A stretch of DNA of 64,000 nucleotides from Triglochin maritima (GCA_963682175.1 OY821787.1:18206501-18270500); one strand, 5' to 3'; counted from the stretch's first letter, positions 10,761 to 22,188 are shown. Notes: a model not told the origin generated them from the sequence alone. Made by a program: numbers and translations.

Positions 10761-11935
10761 GGGTTCTCGGGTCAAAGAAATATGCAACATCCAGATCTAA
10801 TTTACAACCTTCAAATCGTGCCCAGAATCATCCAGACCCTCTAATCTTCTATAATTGAGTTGTAATGCCTTTTTTTCTTCTTCTTCCTTCCACTCCTCTC
10901 CTCCTTAGGTTAATTTTCTTTCTTGTTTAGTAGAGTAGGCTTTATTTCTTGTTTATTAGAGTAGGTTTTAGTTTATTGATTAGTAGTGTAGTGGGGCAAC
11001 TTTGTAATCTTTATTTTCTTAGTCAAGTTAAGTTTTTATGTTCTTCATGTTTTTGTTCACTTGATGCAAATTTTGCTCACTTGCTTTGGTTAACTTTAGT
11101 TTTCTTTATTTGCTTATTGGTTGTTTTGCTTTCGTTGTTTTCTTGGTTATGGAGATGAGTAGAGAGTAGTCTGTCCCCATTGAGGGTGGAGGGTGATGTG
11201 AAGTGTTGATGTGTTGTATAAGTGTGTGTGTTAAATCCAAATCTTGGAGCCTCACATGAATTCCATAGTCATTTTATCGGGTTCCTCGCTCTTGCCTTTG
11301 ATGTGCTATTGATCTTAATTGATGTTTAGGACATGCTTTGGCTAGTGGGCCCACTTTATGGGGAATGATGAGGTGAGGATAAGATTGGAGTGGTAAAGAG
11401 ATAAGGATGGCATGTTGAAGCATGTGCTCTTGTTGGCATCATCTTAATTAATGTCTCGTATTTTTTAATGATAATGTTACATCTTAATTCATGTGGAGAC
11501 ATAGTTAGGTTTGGTCGTTATGGATTCCATGTTCTTTATGTCATTAAACATGTAATCATGTGTTTGTCTTGGTCTTTATCTTGAGTAGTGTTTTGTATGT
11601 TTTAATGATGGTGATAAATCTAAATACATGTAAAAACACACTTAGGATTGTGGCATTATAAGATTTCCATGTTATGCATGGCATGAGCACTAAATGTTAC
11701 ACACACAAATACACATCTAGATTTTTGCATTCATTCTCCACCTCCTAAGGGATTCATTTTTTATTAGTCGTTATTGTTTCGTGTCGCGTTTGTCGTCTAG
11801 ATTAGGTACCCTCATTCTCCTCTTCTTTCTCACTTGAGTATGATAGTCACAACAACACTCACAACTACTTGAGGTTCAACCCATATTTGTCACGTCTTCA
11901 CCGACATCATGCACTTGCGGTTATTAAAATGATCA
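10761..11935 (-). repeat. Family C LTR-like copy (inverted)
   Basis: Reverse complement of the family: a leader related to 1600-1790 around 10780-10920, the block AGTAGAGAGTAG followed by GTGGAGGGTGATG near 11158-11200, and the terminal phrase GCACTTGCGGTTATTA at about 11910-11926, which is the reverse complement of the start of the copy at 7327. Bases 10933-10965 match 22030-22062 exactly in antiparallel orientation. No gene is supported. Confidence 0.5.
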
Positions 11936-13149
11936 ATCACTTGTCAACATAATGATTCATCTTGTAATATCGAACCGCCACCACATCCACTCATTCAAAG
12001 CACAATCTATCATAGTCATACTCCTAGTCAGTCTAAGGGACTTGGGGTTTCAATTCACGATCACTTGGTGGAGGATTCGATCCAAATTAATGATAACATG
12101 GGTTAGCTTGATTTTAATTTGGCACAAGATTGTGCCTTACCTTTTTGTCTTCTGGCCCTTGAGCCACATAATCATAATGTCATGTCACTCAAGGACCCAC
12201 CCTTGGTGGAGTAGCAACTCCTTAATACTACTATCGTCATAAAAACTGATGAAAATATTGGGATGTCTTTAGAAGATATCTTGGGTAAAAGACCAATTTT
12301 CTGTTTGCCTGATGTGTCGGGCAAGCATAACGAGGCTCTTGACCTCGTTTCGACACACCAGCATGTTGGTTGGAGAGTTTGGATTGATGATCCTTATTTT
12401 AATACCGCAATGGGGGAAACACTTCTTTCGTTGCGCAATTGTTGCCATACTCTTGAGAGGTTCGAGCCTTCTCAGTTTGATCCTTTGAATCAGACACCTT
12501 TGCGTCCAATTCATGAACCTATCCCAATATCTGGTACACTTTGTGAGGGGGGCACACATGAGTATTTTGGCCCATGTGGTGTCATGTTCCCATTCCAGGT
12601 GGATTGATCCAATATAAGGTTTCCTTTCGTTGTCCTTTAACAAATGACGATGAGAGCTTCCTTTTGTATATAGTTATTAAAAACGAAAAAATGGTTGTCG
12701 TAGGTCCCACTCCTTCAGGAGTTGTGCTACATTTGTTAACTTACTTGTATTCCCTTCTTAAGTATCTCATAGGTTTTGGAAAATTATGGTTTATGTCCAT
12801 CAACATAACCATGAATTTCTTTACGCTTCACGTTGGTAAGATCTTTTTATTTTTATCCATAAATCCATGTAGAATCATACTCACATTCATGAGGACAATG
12901 CATGAAGTCATCATACTCACATTCTGAGGGGACTTAGTACCTGGTGATTTCGAGTCATCTGACTTAGGATGCACCGACCGAACTCCCGTTACACGGGTGG
13001 TAGAGATTGCCCTATGTAGAGATTTGGGGGAAGGTGTACGTGATAGTGTAAGTCCTCACAGGCAATGATGCACGAAACCTGACGCTGGGAGAATTAAACA
13101 CCATCAAGTTTTAGCTCCTTATTCTGGAAAAGGAAAAAAAAGAAAAAAA
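11936..13149. other. Unassigned stretch between family C copies
   Basis: Mixed-composition DNA with one moderately long open frame (12263-12607, listed separately) and otherwise no recognisable protein, LTR end or RNA gene. It could be internal sequence of the family C element, since it lies between LTR-like copies, but I find no gag or pol motif. 13127-13150 holds an A-rich tract. Confidence 0.4.
12263..12607 (+). CDS. Unrecognised 114-residue open frame
   Basis: I do not recognise this product. The frame opens with ATG (MSLEDILGKRPIFCLPD) and closes with TGA after FPFQVD. The composition is protein-like: mixed, with several aromatic and charged residues, two Trp and four Cys. No signal peptide, membrane segment or zinc-binding spacing is visible. 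The reading frame immediately after (12574-12927) continues with plausible hydrophobic sequence (GPTPSGVVLHLLTYLYSLLK), so the two may be halves of one longer, frame-broken protein. Because family C repeats surround it, the best guess is a fragment of a retroelement internal region. A host exon or a chance frame is also possible. The opposite strand is open over the same interval, which weakens the case. Confidence 0.25.
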   Translation: MSLEDILGKRPIFCLPDVSGKHNEALDLVSTHQHVGWRVWIDDPYFNTAMGETLLSLRNCCHTLERFEPSQFDPLNQTPLRPIHEPIPISGTLCEGGTHEYFGPCGVMFPFQVD

Positions 13150-14361
13150 ATCAAATAAGAACCTCAATGGACTTTACACGATGTATCACTTAAGGATGTT
13201 AAGTTTGCCCATGTCTTTCACATAAGTCCTTAATTAACTGGCATGAATGGTTCCCTAGGCTTGGTGAGTGGACGAGATACATATATAGAGTCGGCCCGTA
13301 GGATTACCGTGTCCAATGATCGACAAAATTCGGTCCTTCGACTTGTGTTGTTAGGTTGAATAATGCATCAATGTTTGTATATTGTGGGTATATCAGCTGA
13401 AAACCCTCAGGAGACACTACTCTTTCTCCTTGACGACAAGGAGATTTAACGGCTTGTTACATATGCTAAGTGCAACCACAATTCCTACGAAAGTGAGTTA
13501 GGACTTTTTTTCCATTTGTTTTTCCTTTCTTAGTTTTTCTTTTTGTTGTTTTGCTCGGGACTAGCAAAAACTAGGTGTAGGGGTATTTGATTAATATCAT
13601 ATCATGCATTTATCAAGGACATATATCCTCTATTTTGAGCTTAAGCAATGCTATGTAATGAGTTTTATGTTTAAGTTTCATGGATCAATAGGTTTAAGAA
13701 GAAGAAGACGCAAAAAAGACTAAAATGTGAGAAAATGACTGATTTGTGACACTTATGGACCTATCTGCAAGAGGGAATTACCTGGACGTAAGCTAGATAG
13801 ACCAAATAGCAAATCAATAAACTCCACAACATCATGAGGAGTATTATGGCAATTTGGCTCGCGTCTAGATCCATATAACAACCAAGGTGCACCTTTGCTG
13901 TTCACGATGGCCCGAATCAGACCCCCTTTGCCTCGAATGTTGGGTATATCATTTTTGTCTATTTGTAGAAGTTTCATTAGTCTTACATCGGTGGATTGTC
14001 CCCAATTGCATTTTTCATGTCTATAAATAGAACTCATCTTCTTTATTTGTAAACCACCCAATGCTTGGTGGTCATTTTCTCTACTGGAGTAAGCCTTTGG
14101 AGCAAAACTCAAGTGGATAGAATGCTACTTGTAATGTGACTCATCAGTAAAATAATTTCTTCTAGTTTTGTTTGAATGTTGTCTCTATTAAAGGCTTGCA
14201 TTTTAGTTTAGTTTTGTTTTCTTAAGAGTAGTATAATTAGTTAGAGTGTCTTTCTTTTTCAGTATAATTGTTAGCTTAATGTGTAGTGAGTAGTTGCATC
14301 CCCATTTGGGGGTGGAGATGATGTTTATATATGTATGAAGAATGAGAATGAATGCTATCTA
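13150..14361 (-). repeat. Family C LTR-like copy (inverted), truncated by copia B
   Basis: Reverse complement of 1000-1440 and 200-540: TGCCCATGTCTTTCACATAA (near 13208) answers the block near 1418, CTCAGGAGACACTACT near 13408 answers 1215-1235, TTGCTCGGGACTAGCAAAAA near 13552 answers 1080, and CCCCATTTGGGGGTGGAG near 14300 answers 230-255. The copy ends where the family B LTR starts at 14362. The 119-codon minus frame at 13753-14112 is the LTR leader region and not a gene. Confidence 0.6.
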
Positions 14362-14744
14362 TGTTAGCAAACAACGTTTCTACAGGTTCAGGAGTACCTT
14401 TCTTGGAGAGAACCTGTGGCAGCGGAAGGAAGATCGGATATCACCTTACGGAATCCTTTTCACCGGTCGGTCTCCTACTCTCTTGGAGAAGGAGCGCGAG
14501 TCCACAACCCAAGAGTCCATGGAATGAGCTTAGTGGAGGTGGAGGGACGAAATGGGAGAGAGAGAAGGTGGCGGCTAGGGTGGGTGGAGGCTAGGGTTTG
14601 CATCCTTGTTGTTGCATCCAATGGGAGGATCCCCTCCTTATATAGATGGCTCCACCCTAAACCCTTAAATGTGTAGTCCAATAGGGACGCGCCATGTGTC
14701 AGTGCTTTGGCCAAATATCTTATTAATCCTAGATTTATCCAATA
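14362..14744 (-). repeat. Copia B LTR (3' LTR of element 1)
   Basis: 383 bp. Read on the minus strand it starts TATTGGATAAATC and ends in TGCTAACA. TATATAAG on the minus strand (about 14637-14644) is the probable TATA box. It matches the LTRs at 27014-27398, 50689-51054, 57857-58238 and 59996-60378. Confidence 0.85.
14637..14644 (-). promoter_or_regulatory. TATA box of copia B LTR
   Basis: CTTATATA on the plus strand, TATATAAG on the coding strand. It is present in most family B LTRs of the window and altered at 60095-60100. Confidence 0.5.
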
Positions 14745-15998
14745 TCTCCCACTTGCACAACAGCACGATAACAACATGTCATCTGCTTTTGTGTCCCTGA
14801 CACATATGCATATATCCCTGATACATACAATCACACAATGGCAATATGTCACCTCTTTATGTGTCCCCGACACATATGTATATATCCCTGTTACATACAA
14901 CTACTCCTCTCTCCAAGTACACATCCACAATGCGTAAGTCTCTGATCATGTATCCTCGATACACAACCATTTGTGTCCCCGACACATGTACTCTTCCAAT
15001 CATACGGTTAAATGGGTCGTGCGACCGGTGATGCACCTGCAATTTAGGAGTCTAAAACTAGAAACCTTACTAGAACGCCAGACTGACAACATCCTCATAA
15101 AACAACAAATAAGCAGTCAAAATGCACATCACAGTTCCCCAGGTTTACTCAGAAACTCACTTAACATGAACGGTATCTCGATCCCTCGGAGAAAATACCT
15201 TCTTGTCCTCAAGGTACTTGCTAATGTATCCAATACAGTTGGGCCAGCAAATACTTTTAGTGCACTCAAGTCAAACCTTTCCCTTCGCCCCAGACCACCA
15301 TTACACTCAGAGTTGACTTCTTTCCCGAAGATGCCTCTTTAGACCGAATCTCTCATGGTCATAGATAACATCCCAAAATAGCCACATCAACTCTTTGCTT
15401 CATGGTGTCGTCGAAGGTCACTGAGGGCAACTAATGACAATCAAGTCTTGGACTCACACAGTGAAGGAGCAGGGATCCATCCTTTCACTTCCAAATGGTC
15501 GCTCAGCACATGTTGTATGACAAACATGTTATGGTGGATCATACTGTACACAACAGTATGTCTGTCTCTCAACACCATACAAGTCTTTGTCCAGTCACAC
15601 CCCCTCTGCGCCTGACCCGAGCTTCATCATTGTCGCCATAACACCATACTGGTGCCACCTGGCGCCACATGTGATGCTGGCACATGGCTTCTATAGGTCA
15701 CATGAATCCGTGGAACATTCATGTCAATCCTCACCAACATAGAGGATCTCATCTTGATTCCTAATCAAGGCGACTGTCCTATCATGAACTGCTCTGGATC
15801 TATCATACAAGATCTCCTCATGATCAGTCTCATCTCTGCTCGCTATAAAAGCGCCAGAGGCGAATGCTCGTGTGAGTTAGCATTCTTCAGCCTATTGACA
15901 GAATTATATTTTATGCTAGAACAACTACATCAACCAAACAAATATAGTCGAAAGGAAAACACAATCACTCATAAAAGGAAATTAAACATGTCAATGCA
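14745..15998 (-). other. 3' non-coding region of copia B element 1
   Basis: About 1.25 kb between the end of pol and the LTR, with no credible gene. Immediately inside the LTR lies TCTCCCACTTGCAC, the reverse complement of the polypurine tract (GTGCAAGTGGGAGA). 14790-14986 carries a hairpin array. The rest is nearly identical to 22430-23440 and to the reverse complement of 56610-57600, so it is a conserved part of the family. Short frames here are repeat shadows. Confidence 0.75.
14790..14986 (-). repeat. Hairpin array in the 3' region of element 1
   Basis: Four short perfect hairpins: 14790-14804, 14860-14874 and 14972-14986 have stem TGTGTC/GACACA, and 14949-14963 has stem TGTATC/GATACA, a compensatory change. 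The loop has 3 bases. The array lies just upstream of the polypurine tract in the sense direction. Confidence 0.8.
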
Positions 15999-16237
15999 TC
16001 AAAGTCTGTGTAAGCCTAAGGACTTCACATGAGACAAAAACGAGTCCTTAGCTATAGCCTTGGTAAGAGGGTCAGCTACCATAAGACTAGTAGACACATG
16101 TCTTAACACAACTTCCTTTCTAGCTATAATGTCCTTCACAAAGTGCTCCATGCTTGGGTTGAACTGGTATCGACTCACCATGCCCACAACATAACAAATG
16201 TCTGGCCTAGTATACATCATAGAGTACATGAGGCTTC
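15999..16237 (-). pseudogene. Copia B element 1: pol C-terminus lacking RNase H
   Basis: The minus frame (15999-16229) reads MYTRPDICYVVGMVSRYQ, NPSMEHFVKDIIARKEVV, then STSLMVADPLTKAIAKD. In Ty1/copia pol the TRPD...SRYQ...EH block precedes RNase H and the VADPLTK block follows it. Here the two are joined directly at EH-F. Compared with family A in this window (EHW to YFVTRDL), about 136 residues are missing, including all RNase H catalytic acids. The same join occurs at 23441-23671 and 56440-56609. The block is in a different frame from the upstream RT segment, another break common to the three copies. Confidence 0.85.
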
Positions 16238-17078
16238 CTACAACATTGGAGTATGGAACCTTGTCTCAGGATGCTTATCAAGGCTCAAGTGCAAACCCTT
16301 CTCAACAGGAGTGTCGATTGGTTTGCATTTGTCCATATGGTATTTCTTCAAGATGTTGTTAATATAAGTCTCTTGAGACAATCCCAGAAGTCTCTTGGAC
16401 CTATTTCTAACTATCTTGACACCAAGGACGTAGCTAGCTTCACCCATGTCCTTCATATCAAACGTGGAGGACAACCACTCTTTAGTGGATTTCAGCAACT
16501 CTTTGCTATTGCCAGCCATGAGTATGTTATCAACATACAAGGTCAGATTGACAAATTTACCATTGGATCTCTTAACGTACACACAGTGATCTTCCTCAAG
16601 CATAGAGAATGCATTCTCTGATATAGCTTGATGGAAGCGAATGTTCCACTGTCTAGACGCTTGTTATAAGCCATACAAGGACTTATTGAGCTTGCACACT
16701 TTGCGCTCTTGTCCTTTGACTTCAAAACCTTGAGGTTGTCCATATAGATCTCCTCCTCACGTTCTCCATTGAGAAAAGCAGTCTTTACATCCATTTGGTA
16801 AACCTCTAAGTCCATCTGAGCTACAATAGTTAGTAGAAGGCGGATGGAGGCAAACCTAACCACGGGTGAAAAGGTTTCCTCAAAATCCACGCCTTCTCTT
16901 TGGGTGTAGCCTTTAGCTACCAGTCTAGCCTTGAATCTATCAATAGATCCATCCGCCTTCCTCTTAATCTTGAGGATCCACTTGGCCCAATGGCCTTTCG
17001 GTTCGGCGGTAAGTCGACCATGTCCCAGACTCGATTAACTTTCATCGACTCCAACTCTTCTTTTATAGCTTCTAACCA
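16238..17078 (-). pseudogene. Copia B element 1: reverse transcriptase, inactivated
   Basis: RT blocks are readable in two frames. 16543-16890 gives [18 protein letters not shown] and [13 protein letters not shown]; 16238-16603 gives [29 protein letters not shown] and LLGLSQETYINNILKKYHMD. The catalytic YVDD motif is changed to YVDN. A frameshift lies after EEEIYMD near 16740. The domain joins the integrase frame through a stop codon (Glu codon to TAG, near 17078). Polymerase activity would be lost from the YVDN change alone. Confidence 0.85.
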
Positions 17079-18203
17079 CTATTTCGCATTTGGACCTTCC
17101 AAGGCCACTTTCAAGGTCTCCGGTTCTTCCTCATCGATTACTGTCATCCCAGATGATTCATAATCAATTTCTTCTTGAGCTATCATGAGGGCCTCTTCCT
17201 CTAAGCGAAACCGCCTACGAGGAATGAGCCCGCGTTCACTTCGACGCAGATGGGTATCTGATGGCTCATCCTCCGTGAGAGCGATCAGATCCTCAACATT
17301 GCTGCTCCCACTAGGATTGACTGGTGGAACCTCATGTTCAACTTCCAGATCCTGATCCCGTGGAGTGGCAATGTCCTCATCTTGTTGTTCAAAGAAGTCC
17401 ACTGACTCTTTGATAGCTCCAGCAAGTGTTGGAAAAACATTTTCCAAGAATGTGGCATCCCTAGACTCCAGTTCCGTCCTTCTTTCATTCTCGTCTAACC
17501 CGATAAAAACATAACCTTTGGAGAGATTACTGTATTTTACAAAGATACACTTTTTCCCTCTAGGTCCTAGTTTTCCATATCGGTGACTAGTAGAATGAAT
17601 GTATGTCACGCATCCCCAAGGATGTAGCAGACTAAAATCAGGCTTCTGTCCTGTCCATAACTCATATGGAGGTGAGGTAACCGATTTTGTTGGAACTCTA
17701 TTGAGGATATAGGCAGCAGTCATTAGAGCATCTCCCCAAAACGAAATTGGCAAGCTCGCATGCGCCATCATGGATCTAACCATGTCTAGCAACGCACTAT
17801 TCCTTCTCTCGGCAACACCATTTTGTTTAGGAGTATAAGGCATAGTGAGTTGTCTAGATATCCCATTTTCATCACATAACTCCTTGAACATTATGGAGAG
17901 ATACTCCCCACCTCTGTCCGTTCTGAGAGTTTTTATCTTATTATCCAATTGATTCTCTACCAAGCTCATGAATTTCTTAAAGCATTCTAGAGCTTCTGAC
18001 TTGAGAGAAATAAGATAAATATGACCATATCTAGTGTAGTCATCAATAAATGTGATGAAGTAACTTTGTCCATGTCTAGTATGCACATTCAAAGGTCCAC
18101 AAATATCCGAGTGAATTAGTTCTAAAGGAGAAGTAGCCTTAATGGCTTTTCCGAACGGTTTTCTAGTTGTCTTTCCAGCTAGACAAGATTCACAGGTCAG
18201 CAA
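17079..18203 (-). pseudogene. Copia B element 1: integrase and linker
   Basis: The 374-codon minus frame starts in the CESCLAGK zinc block. Integrase core: catalytic Asp in LIHSDICGP, Asp in [11 protein letters not shown], Glu in QNGVAERRN, in the order and spacing usual for copia. [17 protein letters not shown] lies between the first two. The C-terminal part includes [24 protein letters not shown] and [11 protein letters not shown], then an acidic linker before the RT. It stops at a TAG inside the block preceding the RT. A TAA separates it from the upstream protease/pre-integrase frame (near 18204). The core residues themselves look intact. Confidence 0.88.
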
Positions 18204-18740
18204 TTAAAATCTGGAGCATTCTCCTAATACCCCCTCATTTGCCAACTTGTTCATCCGGTCAACACCAATGTGACCTAGTCTAGCATGCCACATAACTGAA
18301 TCATTATTCATGGAACTTTGACTCATAAAGGCACTAGTGTTATGATTGAAATCATAAATTGCGTCCAACACAACAAAACCGTCCGAAAGAAAGGCACGTC
18401 CATAATAAATGTTGGCAAGGTATAAACCCATATCATTGTTCTCAAAAACAACTTTAAAACAATGTCTCATCAAAACAACAACAGAAATAATATTTCGCCG
18501 TATAGCTGGTGCATACAACACGTTGGGAAGTAATAGGATCCGGCCACTTCGCAAAGCCACTCTGCATGTGCCAACTCCAAGAACTTCAATGCTAGTGTTG
18601 TTCGTCATGTTTATTCGCCTCCCACTTGGAACACAACGATATTCCACGAAGGCAGAACGATCCTTTGTTACGTGGTCCGTGGCACCTAAATCGACAATCC
18701 AGATAGGAGAGTGATCAGTGAGCATCACAGAACTAGTCAC
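18204..18740 (-). pseudogene. Copia B element 1: protease and pre-integrase block
   Basis: The 178-codon minus frame reads WIVDLGATDHVTKDRSAF: the aspartic protease signature Asp-Ser/Thr-Gly is changed to Asp-Leu-Gly, so protease function is doubtful. It continues with VLYAPAIRRNIISV and the pre-integrase [12 protein letters not shown] motif, then stops before CESC. The gag frame upstream is separated by a small deletion near 18765. Confidence 0.85.
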
Positions 18741-18769
18741 GTTTCAATTCAAGGGATTACACACAGTAA

Positions 18770-19625
18770 TTACCTTTTGCTGCACTCACGAGCAAAATGT
18801 CCAGTCTTTCGGCAGTTAAAACAAGTCACATTAGACTTATCTTTCCCACCTCTGGATCCTCGAGGTCGTTTCTTTCTAGCTTTGTTTTCTGTTTTGTTTT
18901 TATTTGCACCCTTCTTGCCTTTAAAACCCTGAGCTCTAACTCTTTTGTGCTTAAAACCTGCACTCCTCCGAGGATCGCCAGCTTCAGCAGCAAACACTTC
19001 AGTTAGGGGGGCTTCCGCAAGCATGCGGTCCTCCTCCAGCTCTAGGTGTTTTGCGGCCTGGTCAAATGTCCTGATGTCATCAGCATGAGTCAGATGGACC
19101 TTCATATTCCCAACTCTTTGAAGGCAATGATCTAATGAGAGCAGACACTTGCTCCTCATCGGTCTTAGCACGACCGGTAGCGCTCAGCTCGCTTATCATG
19201 TTTGACATTGTGGTAATATCCTGCCTCATCGTGTGACCTTGGCCCATTTTATACCCATCAAACATGAGCCCAAGCTGGCGGGACCTTGTGACGGAGGTCA
19301 CTCCGTACTGAAACTTCACAGCTTCCCACAAGGCCTTTGTAGTTCGCAAATTTTCGAACCACAGTAACATATCATCTCGCATCGAACTCAGAATTGTAAT
19401 GCGAGTAATACAGTCTTTCTTTTCCCATGCATTATAGACATCCATATTTCTGCAATGCAGCGCAGTGTTCCCCTCCTCGGGGGGAAACATAGTTTGGGTT
19501 ATATTTTCTAACATGTCCTGATCCTCTAAGAGATACTCAATTTTACGATGCCACAGATCGTAATTTCTTTCATTGAGTTTATCTCCTCGAGTTAGATCAG
19601 CGACAATGCTTTTGGATGCAGCCAT
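18770..19625 (-). pseudogene. Copia B element 1: gag with CCHC zinc knuckle
   Basis: The start at 19625 (MAASKSIVADLTRGDKLNER) is chosen because elements 3 and 4 begin at the same place. The copia gag (UBN2-type) core includes WHRKIEYLLEDQ, DVYNAWEKKD, LWEAVKFQYGV and AKTDEEQVSALIRSLP. A 2-bp deletion near 19108 shifts the frame; the second half (18770-19171) carries a lysine/arginine-rich stretch and the zinc knuckle CFNCRKTGHFAREC, then a premature stop. This is the least damaged gag of the four family B copies and lacks the stop codons shared by elements 3 and 4. Gag would form the particle and bind element RNA. Confidence 0.85.
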
Positions 19626-21922
19626 AAAAAATCTAGGACAAAGAAAACCACATAGCGATACATGAGTTCTAGCATAAAAATACAACGAGCCGCAATAGTC
19701 ATAAAAAAATAAACTAACTTAATAACTATATCATTCAGACCAAAGGAAAACATAAAGCGTTCGCTCAAATCCTCATGCAATAGTTAATAAAGCTATTTTA
19801 CCAATTCATATATTGCACTCCATCATGATTTAATAACCCCCAAAAAACGTATAAAACATGGCAAATCAGCAGCAAATAAATAATTATCCGCTGGTTGCAA
19901 GGTGGTTTACACAAAACACTTCTACCTTGCAAGTCCCACTAGGCATGCAAGTTCCAAAAAAAACTTTCCTTTCAGAACATTCCAATCAAGATCACACAGA
20001 AATTAATTGCTACATTACTTCCATATCGAGCTAAGGATCCCCCATAGGGATTTAGCACTGTAGATGGGAACCTGCATAAGCCTTATAGCAATAATATCGC
20101 AATAATAAAAATAAAGGAGCCCCTCGTCTCCCTAGGGCAATAAACAGTCCACAGTCCATAATTATTACAGTTCATAAATATTACAGCCCATTGTCATATC
20201 TTTTGCAAATGGAAATGAATGAATGAAATTACGCTCACCTCTCAATAAGGCAGCAAAAATAAATCAGCATCCATTCACACCATTCATACCATACAAGCGC
20301 AATCTTTCCATACGTTAGCACAATCACACGCATGAATAAAGTGTACACCACTTCCAAATAAGAAGGAAGTAATATATAAGGAAACAACGCATATATGGAG
20401 CATAAGAAAAACGTATATGGAAATACCAATCAATCTCCATAATAGTATCTCAAAACATAAATTTTCTTTTCTTTACCCAATAAACATAATCATGAGAGCG
20501 TAAAAATTATCCTACTCACATTAGGAAAGAAAAATCCGGAAAATCCTCAATGAGATCAACACATGTATGTGGAGTAATCATAAAGGAAATATTTCAAATA
20601 AAATGCATGCTATCATTCCAAAAAATCCGAAATTCCTTAAATGAGATCAACACATATATGTGCATCAAAGGAAAGCATTCAAAAATACTTTTAAGGCAAC
20701 AAAACTCTAGCCCATAATATGCTCTAAAATTTTCAGAATTTGCCAATCTTTCCTTAATCAATATAAGCATGCAATCAACAATAATTATGGTACTTGTATT
20801 GGAAAGGAAAAATTCGAAATTTTCAAGAGAACAACAAGCATATATGCGCATTTTTCAGTAAGGAAACCAATCAATCATATGCATGTTAATGCTCCAAAAA
20901 CAGCCATATCCGAAATTCTTTGGAGCAACAAGGCAACACAATTATCATGCATATGCATATGGCAATAAACATCTACTCTAGATGCATGCTCATATTGAAA
21001 AATGCTAAATAAACAAGCATATACACAAAATTCCAGCAAACATGAGATCTAGTCATGCATGTACACGAATCAGAGATAACAACATTTGATCAATCCATGC
21101 AATCCGACATGCATGATGATAGACAAATGACATACAAACATTATCATCTAATTCAAACATGAAAAAATATCAGAGAATTAAACTACTGATTATCATATAA
21201 AACATGCGCAAAAACAGAAGATCATCATGATAGGGTTAACACAGATTTCATGTATACATGCTCAAAGATTAGAATAAATAATATCTAACCCTAATTCGGT
21301 AAAATCAGGAAAAATAGACATCTGATTTCATGTATACAAGTGCATGATTTAGAAGAATCAACATGGAAAATAACTTCTGATTTTATCTAATACATGCGTA
21401 AAGAATAGAGGTAACAACACAGAAAAAACAGAATTCTGGTCACATCTATTTATGTGCAATGATAGGAGAGCAACATATCATATTGGCTCGAAATAAAATC
21501 AGGAAAAATCCATCTTAAACGATGCATACATGCGCAAGAATGGAGGAGAAAAATCTAACCCTAGATGCATGCTCTAATGAACCAAACATACGCAACAAGT
21601 AGAGTCTAGTCTAAACCCTAATCGCATGTTAGAAAGAACTCAGCAAACACGCACCACTTATACTCTAAATGAACGATCATATTATTTCATTTAAAGATAA
21701 AAAAAACTCTGAGTTTTCATTCCAGAATATCAAAAACGAATTTGAAAGAAAAAACATGAACAATCAACATATATAACATGCGCATCATGTAAATAAGCAA
21801 TGCTGATTTTTTTGTTATCTTTCTTTCTCCAAAAAACATAACCACCGAATTTTTATCTCAAATCAGATTATCATTAAACAAAAATTCGTCAAGCAGGGTG
21901 AGGATTCGAAGGTAACCGAGAT
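19626..21922 (-). other. 5' leader of copia B element 1
   Basis: About 2.3 kb, AT-rich and non-coding, with many ATATGCGCAT / CATGCATA phrases and one or two units of the approximately 89-bp repeat that is expanded in element 3 (here near 20525-20690). It ends at the primer-binding site. It aligns with the leaders at 51069-53128 and 60393-62062 (reverse complement) and at 26066-26999. Confidence 0.75.
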
Positions 21923-21935
21923 GGCTCTGGTACCA
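21923..21935 (-). promoter_or_regulatory. Primer-binding site of element 1
   Basis: TGGTACCAGAGCC on the minus strand, complementary to the 3' end of plant initiator Met-tRNA apart from small changes, one base from the LTR. Confidence 0.8.
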
Positions 21936-21936
21936 A

Positions 21937-22188
21937 TGTTAGTAAATAACGTTTCTACAGGTTCAGGAGTACATTTCTTGGAGAGAACCTGTGACAGCGG
22001 AAGGAAGATCGGAGGTCATCTTACGGAATCCTACTCTAATAAACAAGAAATAAAGCCTACTCCAATGGGAGGCTCCCCTCCTTATATAGATGGCTCCACC
22101 ATATACCCTTAAATGTGTAGTCCAATAGGCACACGCCTTGTGTCAGTGCTTTGGACAAATATCTTATTAATCCTAGATTAATCCAATA
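21937..22188 (-). repeat. Shared copia B LTR with deletion and 33-bp filler
   Basis: It is 5' LTR of element 1 and 3' LTR of element 2 at once. At 252 bp it is about 130 bp shorter than the other LTRs: the section between ACGGAATCC and CCAATGGGAGG is replaced by a 33-bp insert (22030-22062). The insert equals the reverse complement of 10933-10965 without mismatch. The left join overlaps CCTACTCT, which also occurs at that place in the normal LTR. Confidence 0.85.

Noticed and set aside
13753..14112. 119-codon minus frame with protein-like composition
   Set aside because: It falls in the leader of an inverted family C copy; the equivalent regions in the other copies are closed in all frames.
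14790..14986. CRISPR-like array of short palindromic repeats
   Set aside because: Only four units of 15 bp with uneven spacing, in a plant copia element, repeated identically in other copies. No cas genes and no unique spacers.
14707..15042. Overlapping frames on both strands around the hairpin array (also 22234-22548, 57510-57825)
   Set aside because: They arise from repeated hairpins without stops in some frames. The conserved feature is base pairing, not amino acids.
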